Shown here: one piece after another, positions 33,964 through 42,826 of the stretch
How the letters are laid out: the number at the start of each line of letters is the position of its first letter
Numbering within the stretch: the first letter of the stretch is position 1
Translations under genes and position numbers: made by a program
Notes under the pieces: generated by a model
Told to the model about the DNA's origin: nothing
The model's database searches: none
Seen by the model: the letters and a program-made list of their open reading frames with translations, nothing else
Assembly: GCA_017473605.1 (NCBI GenBank)
Contig: JAFUKM010000011.1
Location: 1 to 59,801 of the forward strand
Reading direction: 5' to 3'
Source of the DNA: Clostridia bacterium
GTDB taxonomy: Bacteria > Bacillota > Clostridia > Christensenellales > Borkfalkiaceae
Length of the DNA stretch: 59,801 nucleotides

Positions 33964-33994
33964 AAACGGGTTTGGCGCGAAACCAAACCCGTTT
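33964..33994 (-). terminator. Terminator-like hairpin after pfkA
   Basis: A 12-bp perfect stem (33964-33975 and 33983-33994, AAACGGGTTTGG) with a 7-base loop lies 15 bases past the stop. The T-tract after it is poor. Confidence 0.6.
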
Positions 33995-34008
33995 CTTCTT
34001 GAATTTCT

Positions 34009-34971
34009 TTACATAGAAATCATCTTCAACGTTTCGTATAATTCGTAATTAAATACTTTCTTCATTGAAACCGCTTCGATAATATCCATATCGATAATCT
34101 TGTTATCCTTAATACCTACCGCGCGGTTACCGATTCCGTCATTGAGAAGCCGTACGGCCTTGTTACCAAACTGCGCCGCAAGCATTCTGTCCGCCATCAT
34201 CGGAGAACCGCCGCGTTGTACGTGTCCGATGCACGTGGGACGAACGGAGTACGTCGTAAGCGATTGCAGTTGTTTTGCAAACTGCTCCGCACTCATAACG
34301 CCTTCCGCTATAACGATAATATTCGAGTGCTTGCCGTTCGCACGGGAGCGGTTGATACTCGATACGATTTCTTCCATATTTACCGCAACTTCGGGTACGA
34401 CGATGATTTCCGCGCCCGAAGCGATACCGCTGTACAACGCGATGTCGCCGCAATGTCTACCCATAACTTCAACAACGGAAACGCGTTCGTGCGAAGTCAT
34501 CGTATCGCGGAGTTTGTTTATCGTATCCAAACAGGTATTTACCGCCGTATCGAAACCGAGCGTATAATCGGTATATTCAAGGTCGTTATCAATCGTGCCG
34601 GGGATACCAATCGTGGGTACGCCGTATTGTTCGCTCAATACTCTCGCGCCGCGGAAAGAACCGTCGCCGCCGATAACCACAAGCCCTTCAATGCCGTGTT
34701 TTTCGAGCGTCGCCACCGCTTTCTTTTGCCCTTCTTCCGTCAACATCTCCATACATCTTGCCGTACGGAGTTTCGTTCCGCCAAACTGCACGATATTGGA
34801 AACGCTGCGCATTTCCATCGGGATAAGTTTGTCTTCGATAAGTCCCGCATAACCGCGTTCAATCCCGTACACTTCCATACCGAAATAAATCCCCGAACGC
34901 ACAACCGCACGAATTGCCGCGTTCATACCGGGCGCGTCGCCGCCACTCGTAAGCAAACCGATTCGTTTCAT
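34009..34971 (-). CDS. pfkA: ATP-dependent 6-phosphofructokinase
   Basis: 320 aa, standard length. GLLTSGGDAPGMNAAIRA at the N-terminus, GGDGSFRGA (about residue 102), PGTIDND (about 124-130, with the catalytic TIDND Asp) and VSVVEVMGRHCGDIA (about 162) are all present. Gly at position 104 (GGDGS) fits the ATP-dependent group. It is the committing step of glycolysis. It lies downstream of dnaE, as in many Firmicutes, but a separate promoter is likely (35098-35125). Confidence 0.95.
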   Translation of the reverse strand: MKRIGLLTSGGDAPGMNAAIRAVVRSGIYFGMEVYGIERGYAGLIEDKLIPMEMRSVSNIVQFGGTKLRTARCMEMLTEEGQKKAVATLEKHGIEGLVVIGGDGSFRGARVLSEQYGVPTIGIPGTIDNDLEYTDYTLGFDTAVNTCLDTINKLRDTMTSHERVSVVEVMGRHCGDIALYSGIASGAEIIVVPEVAVNMEEIVSSINRSRANGKHSNIIVIAEGVMSAEQFAKQLQSLTTYSVRPTCIGHVQRGGSPMMADRMLAAQFGNKAVRLLNDGIGNRAVGIKDNKIIDMDIIEAVSMKKVFNYELYETLKMISM

Positions 34972-35097
34972 TTTTCTTTACCTCTCGCTTTTTGTACTCT
35001 CACAAAATCCCCGTCTTACCTAATATTTTTTGCAACTATACGTAAAAAATACATTTAGCAAAAAATATCCATAATCCGTTTAAACAGTCCATATAAT

Positions 35098-35125
35098 ATT
35101 ATAACGATTTTTCGACAAAATACAA
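35098..35125 (-). promoter_or_regulatory. Probable pfkA promoter
   Basis: On the minus strand TTGTAT (35120-35125) and TATAAT (35098-35103) are 16 bases apart in the 194-base dnaE-pfkA gap. Confidence 0.5.
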
Positions 35126-35165
35126 CTGTTTTAACGGCGTTTTCTCAATTTTTGCCAATTTCTTT

Positions 35166-38100
35166 TTATAAAAGCTTAATACACTTTTCATCTAAAAAGC
35201 CGTACAGTTCCGCCATTAAACCGCGGCTGGGCGTAACCTTTTGCGTACAAAGCATTTTTTTGCCGTCCTTTACGAAATACACGGGCGTTTTCCCTTCGTA
35301 GAAGGTGAGCGTTTCCATAAGCTCTTCCAAATCCGCCTCGTCCATACCCGTAACATTGAGCCAAAGTTTTTTATCTTCGTCCGCCTTTTCCGTCGGCGCA
35401 ACAGGCACAACCGTAGGTGAAACCTCCCCTGTTACCGCGACGGGCGAAGCTTTTTCCTCGGGAACGAATTCCGTCATTTTATCCACGATAATCGCAGGCG
35501 CTTTATCGGCGTCGATACTCAATTTTCCCGTTACGGATACCACTCTGTCGTTTTCTAAAAAGCTACGAATTTTATCGTATACTTTGGGGAAGCAAACACA
35601 CTCTATCGAGCCGTACATATCTTCCACCGTAACGAACGCCATAAACTGTCCCGATTTGGTTTTCAGTTTCTTGCTTGCAGCTATCATACCGCCCATAGAC
35701 ACTGCCATACCGTCGGAAAGTTCGGTATACGTCTTAATTCCCGTTTCTTCGTCTTCGGTATAAGAATTGAGCAACGAACAGTTGAAGTTTCTATCCTTAA
35801 AGTACGGCAGAAACTTCTCGAACGGGTGTCCGCTGACGTATACGCCAAGCACCGATTTCTCTTTCGAAAGCTTTTCCATCGTGTCGTATTCGGGAATATT
35901 CGGGAATTGAACTTCTATCGCCTGTTCTTCCAAAATATCGCCAAATAACGAAAGCTGCGCCCCCGCCTTTTGTTTATCGAGCGCGTTTACCCTTGCGTAT
36001 ACTTCTTCGTACACCGCCGCTACTTGTTGGCGCGAACAGCCGAACGAGTCGAACGCGCCCGCATAAATAAGACTTTCGATAATACGCTTATTGATAAACT
36101 TCGCGCAACGGGACACGAAATCTCCGAAATCTTTGAACAAACCGTTTTCATTGCGTTCTTTAATAACGAGCGCTATCGCGTCTTGTCCCACGCCGCGAAG
36201 CGCGCCGAGTCCGATACGGATACCGTTTCCTTCTACCCAGAAAATATCTTTCGATTTGTTGATATCGGGCGGAAGAACTTGGATATTCTTTTCCTTCATA
36301 TACACGATATATTTGGAAATTTCGTCGATTTTATCGATTCTGTCGTTTAAGATGCCCGCCAAAAATTCTTTGGGATAGAACGCTTTAAGATACGCGGTAC
36401 GGTATGCCACGACCGCATACGCCGCCGCGTGCGATTTATTGAACGCATACGAAGCGAAGCTTTCCATATCCGCAAATATCTTCGCCGCCACTTCTGCGGG
36501 AATCCCCAAATGCGCGCAACCCGTAATACCGTCTTCCGGCGAGCCGTAAATAAATTTGTCCTTTTGTTCCATCAGCTCTTTTTTCTTCTTTTTCGCCATT
36601 GCGCGGCGGACAAGGTCCGCTTGACCGAGCGAATAGCCTGCAAGCTGTTGGAAAATTTGCATAACTTGTTCTTGATAAATGATAACCCCGTACGAATTCT
36701 TCAAAATCGGCTCTAAATACGGCGTATCATACGTGATTTTTTCGGGGTGGTGCTTATTCTCGATATATTTTGGTATGAAGTCCATCGGTCCCGGACGGTA
36801 AAGGGAAATACCTGCAATCAAATCTTCCAAACAGTTTGGCTGCAAGTCTTTCATAAACTTTTTCATGCCGCCTTGTTCGAGTTGGAACACCGCGTCCGTA
36901 TCTCCGGACGAAATGAGTTGATACGCTTCGGGTACGTCCACACCGATTTTATTGAAATCGATGTCAATCCCCTTGCCTTCTTTGATATATTCGAGCGTGT
37001 TTTGAATATCGGTAAGCGTCGTCAGCGCCAAAAAGTCCATTTTCAGCATACCGACTGCTTCCACTTCTTTCATATCGAACTGCGTTACGATATCGTCGCC
37101 GTTTCTTGCTAAAGGCACGTTATCCGAAAGCACCTTGTTGCAAATAACGACGCCTGCGGCGTGTTCGGACGTATTCTTGGGCATACCTTCGAGCTTTAAG
37201 CCCATATCGATTACCTTTTGAATTTCGGGATTGCTTTCGTATACGTCGATAAATTCCGAATTTTTCTTTTGCTTTTGTTCGGCGAGCTTCTTCTCGATAT
37301 CCTTGCGTTTATCTTCGTCCAACGACGGGTCTTGCAGTTGCTTTTCGAGTTTGGGAATCTTCCTCCCCAAAAGTTCGCTTATCGTGGACTTACCGTCCAT
37401 CAGTTTCGCCACTTTATCCGTTTCCGAATACGGCACGCCCATTACGCGCCCCACGTCCTTGATAACGGCGCGTGAAGCGAGCGTACCGAACGTAACGATT
37501 TGCGCCACGTTTTCGGGATGGTATTTTTCACGGACGTATTCAATCGTTTCGATTCTTCTACGCGTGCAAAAATCGACGTCAAAGTCGGGCATGGAAACAC
37601 GGTCAGGATTCAAAAAGCGTTCGAAAATCAAATCGTATTTCAACGGGTCTACGTCGGTAATCCCTATCGAATACGCCACGATGCTACCTACGCCCGAACC
37701 GCGCCCCGGTCCTACGGGAATACCGTTCAATCTCGACCAGTTGATATAGTCCCAAACAATTAAGAAGTAATCGGCAAACCCCATCTTGATGATAATGCCG
37801 AGTTCGTATTCTACGCGCGCCTTGATTTCGTCCGTAATATTTTCGTACCTACCCGCAAGCCCTTTCCAAGTAAGGTTGGTGAGATATTCAGGCGACGTCG
37901 TACCGTCGTCCGGTTTATACAATGGTATGAGCGACGTATCGCGGATAGGGTCGCCTTTTGGCGTCAAGTCGAACACGGGCTCTTCGATTTTATCCGCTAT
38001 CACGCGGGTATTGGTAATCGCTTCGGGCACGTAATGGAAAAGCTCTGCCATTTCATCGCCCGATTTCATATAAAATTCGTGTTCTTCAAAGCGCATTTTC

Positions 38101-38789
38101 GGCTGCGCAAGCGTCGATTTCGTTTGAATACACAGCAATACTTCGTGCATTTCCCAATCTTCTTTTTCGATATAATGCACGTCGTTTGTCGCCACCAAAC
38201 CGATATTCAATTCTCTTGCAATCTTGATAAGGTCGGGCAAGATTTGCTTTTGTTCGGCTATGCCGTGGTCTTGGATTTCGATATAAAAATCTTCCCCGAA
38301 CACGTCTTTCATCTCTGACGCCCATTTCTTTGCCCCCTCGTAATCCCCTTTGAGCAAAAGCTGAGGAAGTCTGCCTGCCAAACACGCCGAAAGGCAAATA
38401 ACCCCTTCGTGATGTTTTTTAATCAAATCGTAACTTATGCGCGGTTTACCGCCTACGTAACCGTCGATATAGGAAAGGGAATCGAGTTTGACGATATTCT
38501 TATACCCCGTCTTGTTTTTTGCAAGCAACACGATATGCTCGTTTTTCCCTTGCGCGGGACGGACAAGATGGTCGTCTACGGCGTACAATTCGCACCCGAT
38601 GATATATTTTATCCCCTTTTTTACGCACTCTTCCGCGAAATACAGCGAAGCATACATATTGCCGTGGTCGGTAATGGCGCAGGCGTTGATATTGTTTTTA
38701 ACGAGATGTTCGATTAAATCGTCCACCTTTGCCGCACCGTCCAAAAGACTGTATTCCGTATGTAAATGTAAATGCACAAAATCCGTCAT
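35166..38789 (-). CDS. dnaE: DNA polymerase III alpha subunit
   Basis: 1207 aa from the ATG at 38789. The family start is VHLHLHTEYSLLDG, the PHP domain; in-frame codons further upstream run into whiA. The polymerase core shows GRGSGVGSIVAYSIGITDVDPL and the catalytic PDFDVDFC. The tRNA-like helix-hairpin-helix and OB-fold follow, ending with a lysine-rich C-terminus. This is the DnaE type, not PolC. It closes the murB-PHP-whiA-dnaE run, 14 bases after whiA. Confidence 0.95.
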   Translation of the reverse strand: MTDFVHLHLHTEYSLLDGAAKVDDLIEHLVKNNINACAITDHGNMYASLYFAEECVKKGIKYIIGCELYAVDDHLVRPAQGKNEHIVLLAKNKTGYKNIVKLDSLSYIDGYVGGKPRISYDLIKKHHEGVICLSACLAGRLPQLLLKGDYEGAKKWASEMKDVFGEDFYIEIQDHGIAEQKQILPDLIKIARELNIGLVATNDVHYIEKEDWEMHEVLLCIQTKSTLAQPKMRFEEHEFYMKSGDEMAELFHYVPEAITNTRVIADKIEEPVFDLTPKGDPIRDTSLIPLYKPDDGTTSPEYLTNLTWKGLAGRYENITDEIKARVEYELGIIIKMGFADYFLIVWDYINWSRLNGIPVGPGRGSGVGSIVAYSIGITDVDPLKYDLIFERFLNPDRVSMPDFDVDFCTRRRIETIEYVREKYHPENVAQIVTFGTLASRAVIKDVGRVMGVPYSETDKVAKLMDGKSTISELLGRKIPKLEKQLQDPSLDEDKRKDIEKKLAEQKQKKNSEFIDVYESNPEIQKVIDMGLKLEGMPKNTSEHAAGVVICNKVLSDNVPLARNGDDIVTQFDMKEVEAVGMLKMDFLALTTLTDIQNTLEYIKEGKGIDIDFNKIGVDVPEAYQLISSGDTDAVFQLEQGGMKKFMKDLQPNCLEDLIAGISLYRPGPMDFIPKYIENKHHPEKITYDTPYLEPILKNSYGVIIYQEQVMQIFQQLAGYSLGQADLVRRAMAKKKKKELMEQKDKFIYGSPEDGITGCAHLGIPAEVAAKIFADMESFASYAFNKSHAAAYAVVAYRTAYLKAFYPKEFLAGILNDRIDKIDEISKYIVYMKEKNIQVLPPDINKSKDIFWVEGNGIRIGLGALRGVGQDAIALVIKERNENGLFKDFGDFVSRCAKFINKRIIESLIYAGAFDSFGCSRQQVAAVYEEVYARVNALDKQKAGAQLSLFGDILEEQAIEVQFPNIPEYDTMEKLSKEKSVLGVYVSGHPFEKFLPYFKDRNFNCSLLNSYTEDEETGIKTYTELSDGMAVSMGGMIAASKKLKTKSGQFMAFVTVEDMYGSIECVCFPKVYDKIRSFLENDRVVSVTGKLSIDADKAPAIIVDKMTEFVPEEKASPVAVTGEVSPTVVPVAPTEKADEDKKLWLNVTGMDEADLEELMETLTFYEGKTPVYFVKDGKKMLCTQKVTPSRGLMAELYGFLDEKCIKLL

Positions 38790-38803
38790 AACCTTCTTTC
38801 CTT

Positions 38804-39742
38804 TTACAATTCTTCCGCGAGTTCTATCAGTCTTCTCATACGGTGATTTAAGCAACTCTTACTTATCCCCAACGTATCCGCGAGCTCTTGTAACGTCTTT
38901 TCAGGGTGTTTTAAGCGAAGCTTTGCCAGCGTAACCAGTTCTTCGCTTAAATCTTTAAAATGCGTTTGGTCTTCTATCTTCTTGATGGCAACCACCTGTT
39001 TTACGGCGGCAATCGCCGTCTTATCCGCGTTGCCCGCCATACAATTTCTCGCGCGGTTATCGTTATTCGCCTCGTCGCGTTTTTCCGAAACGCTGACAAA
39101 TTTTTTTAACGAATTATGCGCGCCGATAACGGCAAGGAAATCGGAAATCGCTTCCTTGCTCTTGATATACACCACGTAATTTTCCTTGCGCTCTATCCAT
39201 TTCGCAAACAAATCGAACTCGTCCAAAATCAAGCAAAAATCCCGCGCCGTCTTTTTTTCGTTGAATACGATTTCCAAGTGATAGCCTGCGCCGCCGCCCT
39301 TGGGTACGGTACAACTGCCGCCCCCTAAAAACGCGCCGCGGATATAGGCGATTTTCCGCTCTTCCCCTTTGACGAGTATTTTACAAATCCCTTCGCGAAA
39401 ATCGTTGCCGTCACGTTTTAACAAGCGCAATGCAGAAAGCGTTTCTTTACCCAATTCCGACGGGCATAAAAGGACTAGCTTGTCCCGTCCGCTCATCCTA
39501 TCCATAACGGCGTGCGTTACGGAAAGTTCCGCGCTGAACACTTCCGAAAAAATACGCATAAAAAATTCCGCGACGTATTCCGTTTCACTCACGAGAAAAA
39601 AGGTGGGCACGCCGTCTTGAATGCCCAAAGCGCCGCTCGTGCGGACGAACGCGGAAAAGGCGGCTTTTTTCTCCCCTTCCGTCTTACTCTCCGTCAAAAA
39701 ACGGCTGATTATCTCTTTTTTTAAATCGGTAGTGAAACTCAT
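38804..39742 (-). CDS. whiA: WhiA-family regulator
   Basis: 312 aa. It has an N-terminal LAGLIDADG-like region (AYIRGAFLGGGSCTVPKGGGAGYHLEI, about residues 132-155) with the degenerate homing-endonuclease fold, and a C-terminal HTH (LRLKHPEKTLQELADTLGISKS...NHRMRRL). WhiA is a DNA-binding protein tied to cell division and sporulation in Gram-positives. The usual partners rapZ and yvcK are not next to it here; a PHP hydrolase and murB precede it instead. Confidence 0.94.
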   Translation of the reverse strand: MSFTTDLKKEIISRFLTESKTEGEKKAAFSAFVRTSGALGIQDGVPTFFLVSETEYVAEFFMRIFSEVFSAELSVTHAVMDRMSGRDKLVLLCPSELGKETLSALRLLKRDGNDFREGICKILVKGEERKIAYIRGAFLGGGSCTVPKGGGAGYHLEIVFNEKKTARDFCLILDEFDLFAKWIERKENYVVYIKSKEAISDFLAVIGAHNSLKKFVSVSEKRDEANNDNRARNCMAGNADKTAIAAVKQVVAIKKIEDQTHFKDLSEELVTLAKLRLKHPEKTLQELADTLGISKSCLNHRMRRLIELAEEL

Positions 39743-39751
39743 TTTTTTCTC

Positions 39752-40528
39752 TTAAAGGTGTTTTTTATACGCCGCAAATCGGAAATCGGGCAAACGTCCG
39801 TCGATATTGTCTATTCTGTCTATCGGAAATGCGATACGGGTAAGCTGCTCGTCCACGATTTTCGTATCGCCCACTCTGTCGCAAGAGTGCGCGTCCGAAT
39901 TGATAATAAACCGAGCGCTTGTCTTTTGCGCAATTTCCGTAAGCTGTTCGTCCGTCAAGTGCATTTTCTTGGAATTCAATTCGATATACGTGCCGTAATC
40001 AGCGGCGCATTTCGCCACTTCCAAAACGTCGGCGGGACAAACGTACGAAAGATGCGTGAGCGTATCTATCGGATTATTTTTAATTGCTTCGATATACGCT
40101 TTCGTATTGCGCCGTATCAAGCTTTTCGACGCGTGATGAAAGAGTTTTCTCGCAAGCAAATTTCCCCAAAAATAACCGTAACGGTGAGAATACGGTTTAC
40201 AGGAAATGAACACGTGGAAACCGCAGTTGAATATATCGAAATTTTCATAGTCCGCTTCCGTCATATCCGTAACGCCCGAATAGCCGCGAATATTCGCTTC
40301 CATACCGAGCAAAACCTTTACGCCGTATTCCTTTTCCGCTTCTTCGCATTCTTTTCTACACGCGGCAATTTCCTTACGTTTTACCCCGAACGCTTTATGC
40401 GCAAAGCCGTGGTCGGTAATGGCAATTTCTTTTAATCCCAGCATTTTTGCCGCCGCCACGTTTTCCGCAACCGTGTTCTTCCCGTGCGAATAGGGCGTAT
40501 GCGTATGATAATCTCCCGTTAAAAGCAC
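39752..40528 (-). CDS. PHP-domain phosphoesterase, YcdX type
   Basis: 258 aa. Metal-binding motifs of the PHP fold are in order: DYHTHTPYSHG (residues 6-16), ITDHG (about 37-41), GMEANI (about 75), H...H in the middle, and NSDAHS (about 215-220). The family hydrolyses phosphomonoesters; YcdX-type members are trinuclear zinc enzymes with unclear substrates. It starts with GTG, with AAGGAG 7 bases upstream. It lies between murB and whiA in the same direction. Confidence 0.85.
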   Translation of the reverse strand: MLLTGDYHTHTPYSHGKNTVAENVAAAKMLGLKEIAITDHGFAHKAFGVKRKEIAACRKECEEAEKEYGVKVLLGMEANIRGYSGVTDMTEADYENFDIFNCGFHVFISCKPYSHRYGYFWGNLLARKLFHHASKSLIRRNTKAYIEAIKNNPIDTLTHLSYVCPADVLEVAKCAADYGTYIELNSKKMHLTDEQLTEIAQKTSARFIINSDAHSCDRVGDTKIVDEQLTRIAFPIDRIDNIDGRLPDFRFAAYKKHL

Positions 40529-40543
40529 CGCTTTTCTCCTTCG

Positions 40544-41422
40544 TTACGTAATATACCGTATCTCTTCTTCCAATCGTATTTTATATTGCGCAAACACCGC
40601 TTGTTTTATAATCCCAATCAGCGTCCGAACGTCGTTCGCCGTAGCGCGGTTGTCGTTAACGATAAAATTTGCGTGCGTTTCCGACACCGTTGCTCCGCCC
40701 ACGCGTAAGCCTTTCAGTCCTGCCCCGTCAATCAACTTCCCTGCGATTTGTCCGTCGGGATTTTTGAATACGCAACCCATACTCCTGCCTTGGGGTAAAT
40801 GCGCCCGACGCCCCTTATAGCGTTTTCTCGCCGCCGCTATATTGGCTTCGTCAGAGTTAATCAATCGTAAGCTTGCGCCCAAAATAACGCTTTTTCCGTC
40901 CATAAACGCGCTGTGTTTATATGTGTAATCGCAATCCTTAACAGGCAAAACGATAATTTCGCCCTCCCTGTAAACCGTAACGCTTTCCAAAATTTCCGCG
41001 ACATATTTACCGCTCACGCCAGCGTTCATATACAAAGCGCCGCCGAGCGTACAGGGTATGCCTTCCAAAAATTCCGCGCCGCTCTTTTGTAAACGTTGAC
41101 ACGCCCATAACAGCTTCGTCGAAGATATACCGGACGGGAAAAACAACGTTCCGTTTTCTTCGTATCGCATTTTTTTCGTGCAAACGATAACGCTTTGTAT
41201 CGCACCGTCGCTCGGCAATACGTTAGTCAGATTCCCCAGCGTATAAAACGGAACGCCGTCTTGTCGCAAGTTTTTTATTAAATCCACGAGTTCGGCTACC
41301 GTTCTCGGATAAAAAGCCGTTTCCGCCAAGCCGCCGCAACCGATACTGCTGCGTTTGGAAAAATCAAACGGCGTTTCCCGTTCGAACCGCTGATATTTTT
41401 CTTCGAAAAATACTCCGTACAA
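40544..41422 (-). CDS. murB: UDP-N-acetylenolpyruvoylglucosamine reductase
   Basis: 292 aa, type IIa MurB. It reduces the enolpyruvyl group to make UDP-MurNAc for peptidoglycan. FAD-binding motifs SSIGCGG and YTLGNLTNVLPSD (about residues 58-70), EGIPCTLGGALYMNAGVSG (about 119-137) and GCVFKNPDG (about 216, catalytic Ser replaced by Cys-type GC) are present, and HANFIVN is near the end. A TTG start is chosen because GAGGTG lies 5 bases upstream and no ATG fits. An extended -10 promoter sits just before it. Confidence 0.9.
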   Translation of the reverse strand: MYGVFFEEKYQRFERETPFDFSKRSSIGCGGLAETAFYPRTVAELVDLIKNLRQDGVPFYTLGNLTNVLPSDGAIQSVIVCTKKMRYEENGTLFFPSGISSTKLLWACQRLQKSGAEFLEGIPCTLGGALYMNAGVSGKYVAEILESVTVYREGEIIVLPVKDCDYTYKHSAFMDGKSVILGASLRLINSDEANIAAARKRYKGRRAHLPQGRSMGCVFKNPDGQIAGKLIDGAGLKGLRVGGATVSETHANFIVNDNRATANDVRTLIGIIKQAVFAQYKIRLEEEIRYIT

Positions 41423-41433
41423 ATATTCACCTC

Positions 41434-41442
41434 ATTATAACA
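41434..41442 (-). promoter_or_regulatory. Extended -10 promoter of murB
   Basis: TGTTATAAT on the minus strand is an extended -10. It leaves a very short leader (about 5-6 bases past the expected start of transcription) before the TTG start codon. Confidence 0.55.
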
Positions 41443-41545
41443 TATTTTTTTACTTTTTAAAAGTGTTTTTTCACTCTTTTTCATATTGACGAAAAATTTT
41501 TATCTCCTTTATCTTATGCGACAACCGTCCGCGTCGTGCAAGCAT

Positions 41546-41575
41546 TTGACAAAACGCAAAAAAACGTGGTATACT
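41546..41575 (+). promoter_or_regulatory. Promoter of the HAD phosphatase gene, leaderless type
   Basis: TTGACA (41546-41551), an 18-base spacer, and TATACT (41570-41575) preceded by TGG (extended -10). The ATG follows after exactly 6 bases, so transcription should begin at or next to the A of the start codon. Confidence 0.75.
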
Positions 41576-41581
41576 TTATCT

Positions 41582-42085
41582 ATGATACGGTGTGTTTTAT
41601 TTGACCGCGACGGCACGCTCGGCGAACTTTCGGATAAACGTTATCCCCAGACCTTTACGCCGTTTGCGGATATTCAAAAAACTTTTGATTTGCTCAAAAA
41701 GCGCGGCTTTCTCGTTGGTATTATTACCAATCAAGCGAGCATTGCGCGCGGCACGGGCAAAGATTACGATTTTGAACGGGAATTCATCTCCTACGGCGTA
41801 AACACGTGGGCGATTTGTCCGCACGACAATGCCGACAACTGCGATTGCCGAAAACCCAAAAGCGGATTATTATTATCCGTCGCCGAAAAATTGAACGTTT
41901 CCCCATGCGAGTGTCTCGTCGTCGGCGACAGAGTAAGCGATATACAATGCGCCTTAAACGTTGGAGCAAAGGCGGCGCTCGTTTTAACAGGCTACGGCGA
42001 AAAGGAAAAAGACGCCGCGTTACAGCTTTGCCCTACGCTGCCCGTGCTTTCACGGTTTGATGAAATCGCGAATATTCTTACATAA
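41582..42085 (+). CDS. HAD-IIIA phosphatase, GmhB-like
   Basis: 167 aa. Catalytic aspartates are D8 and D10 in LFDRDGTLG; IITNQA is motif II. A zinc-site cluster CPH...CDC (C79, H81, C87, C89) and VGDRVSDIQCA (motif IV) follow. This is the histidinol-phosphate/heptose-bisphosphate phosphatase group (GmhB-like); the true substrate is unknown and no heptose genes are in view. Start at 41582 rests on the conserved N-terminus and the -10 exactly 6 bases upstream; there is no Shine-Dalgarno site. It is divergent from murB. Confidence 0.83.
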   Translation: MIRCVLFDRDGTLGELSDKRYPQTFTPFADIQKTFDLLKKRGFLVGIITNQASIARGTGKDYDFEREFISYGVNTWAICPHDNADNCDCRKPKSGLLLSVAEKLNVSPCECLVVGDRVSDIQCALNVGAKAALVLTGYGEKEKDAALQLCPTLPVLSRFDEIANILT

Positions 42086-42114
42086 TCGTAAAAAAATACG
42101 GCATACTGCATAGT

Positions 42115-42798
42115 ATGACCGTAAGAGAAAAAACGTCCGTTACATTAAAATATCTAATTGTTGTCGCTTCGCTCGGGGGCGTACTTTTATCGCTGTTTAC
42201 GGCGACAAAAGACGGCTATTCCCATTGGGCAAGGCGGCTTTTGTATTTTACCGCGCAATCGAATATTTGGATAGGCGTTACCACCCTTTTTATCCTTTTA
42301 TTTTCTTTTACGGCGTATAATGAAAAACGGGAAAAGCGGCTTTATTTATTCCGTTTCGTCTTTACCGTTTCCATCACTTTAACGGGAGTCGTGTTTTGCG
42401 GAATTTTAGCCCCGTTTGCAGATAAATACGGGTTTCGGACTTGGTCGTTTTCCAGCATACTCACGCACGCGTTATCGCCTGCGCTTTCTATCGCCGATTT
42501 CTTTTTGGATAAGCGGAATTTTTCCATTGAAAACAAGCACGTGGCACTATGCGCCGTACCGCCCGTCCTTTATTTTTTAACTTCGTTTATCCTTGAATTT
42601 TTCTACGTGGATTTCGGCAGAGGAGAGCCGTACCCCTACTTCTTTATGAATTTCCGTTCTCCCGTGGGCGTATTCGGGTTTTCGTCCAAACCGCCTTTCG
42701 TAATGGGTACGTTTTACTGGTTTTTGATATTCCCCGCGCTGCTCTTTATCATCGCGTTTTCATACAAGCGGTTATACAACCGAAAAAAGGCAAAATAA
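42115..42798 (+). CDS. Pr6Pr-family membrane protein
   Basis: 227 aa with six predicted membrane segments. The early YFTAQSNIWIGVTTL and the later central ILTHALSPALSIADFFLD match the pattern of the Pr6Pr family (FT-x-QSN and LxH-x-xxP-x-xxxDF). Function is unknown in bacteria; distant relatives in animals are serine hydrolases of lipids. It begins 29 bases after the HAD gene, with no Shine-Dalgarno site. CATACT stands 7 bases before the ATG, so it may have its own leaderless message. Confidence 0.72.
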   Translation: MTVREKTSVTLKYLIVVASLGGVLLSLFTATKDGYSHWARRLLYFTAQSNIWIGVTTLFILLFSFTAYNEKREKRLYLFRFVFTVSITLTGVVFCGILAPFADKYGFRTWSFSSILTHALSPALSIADFFLDKRNFSIENKHVALCAVPPVLYFLTSFILEFFYVDFGRGEPYPYFFMNFRSPVGVFGFSSKPPFVMGTFYWFLIFPALLFIIAFSYKRLYNRKKAK

Positions 42799-42825
42799 AG
42801 ACCCGAATTATTCGAGTCTTTATTT
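42793..42825. terminator. Bidirectional terminator, Pr6Pr gene and nagA
   Basis: A 15-bp stem with one mismatch (42793-42807 and 42811-42825) has A- and T-runs on its flanks. It overlaps the end of the Pr6Pr coding region. Confidence 0.85.
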
Positions 42826-42826
42826 T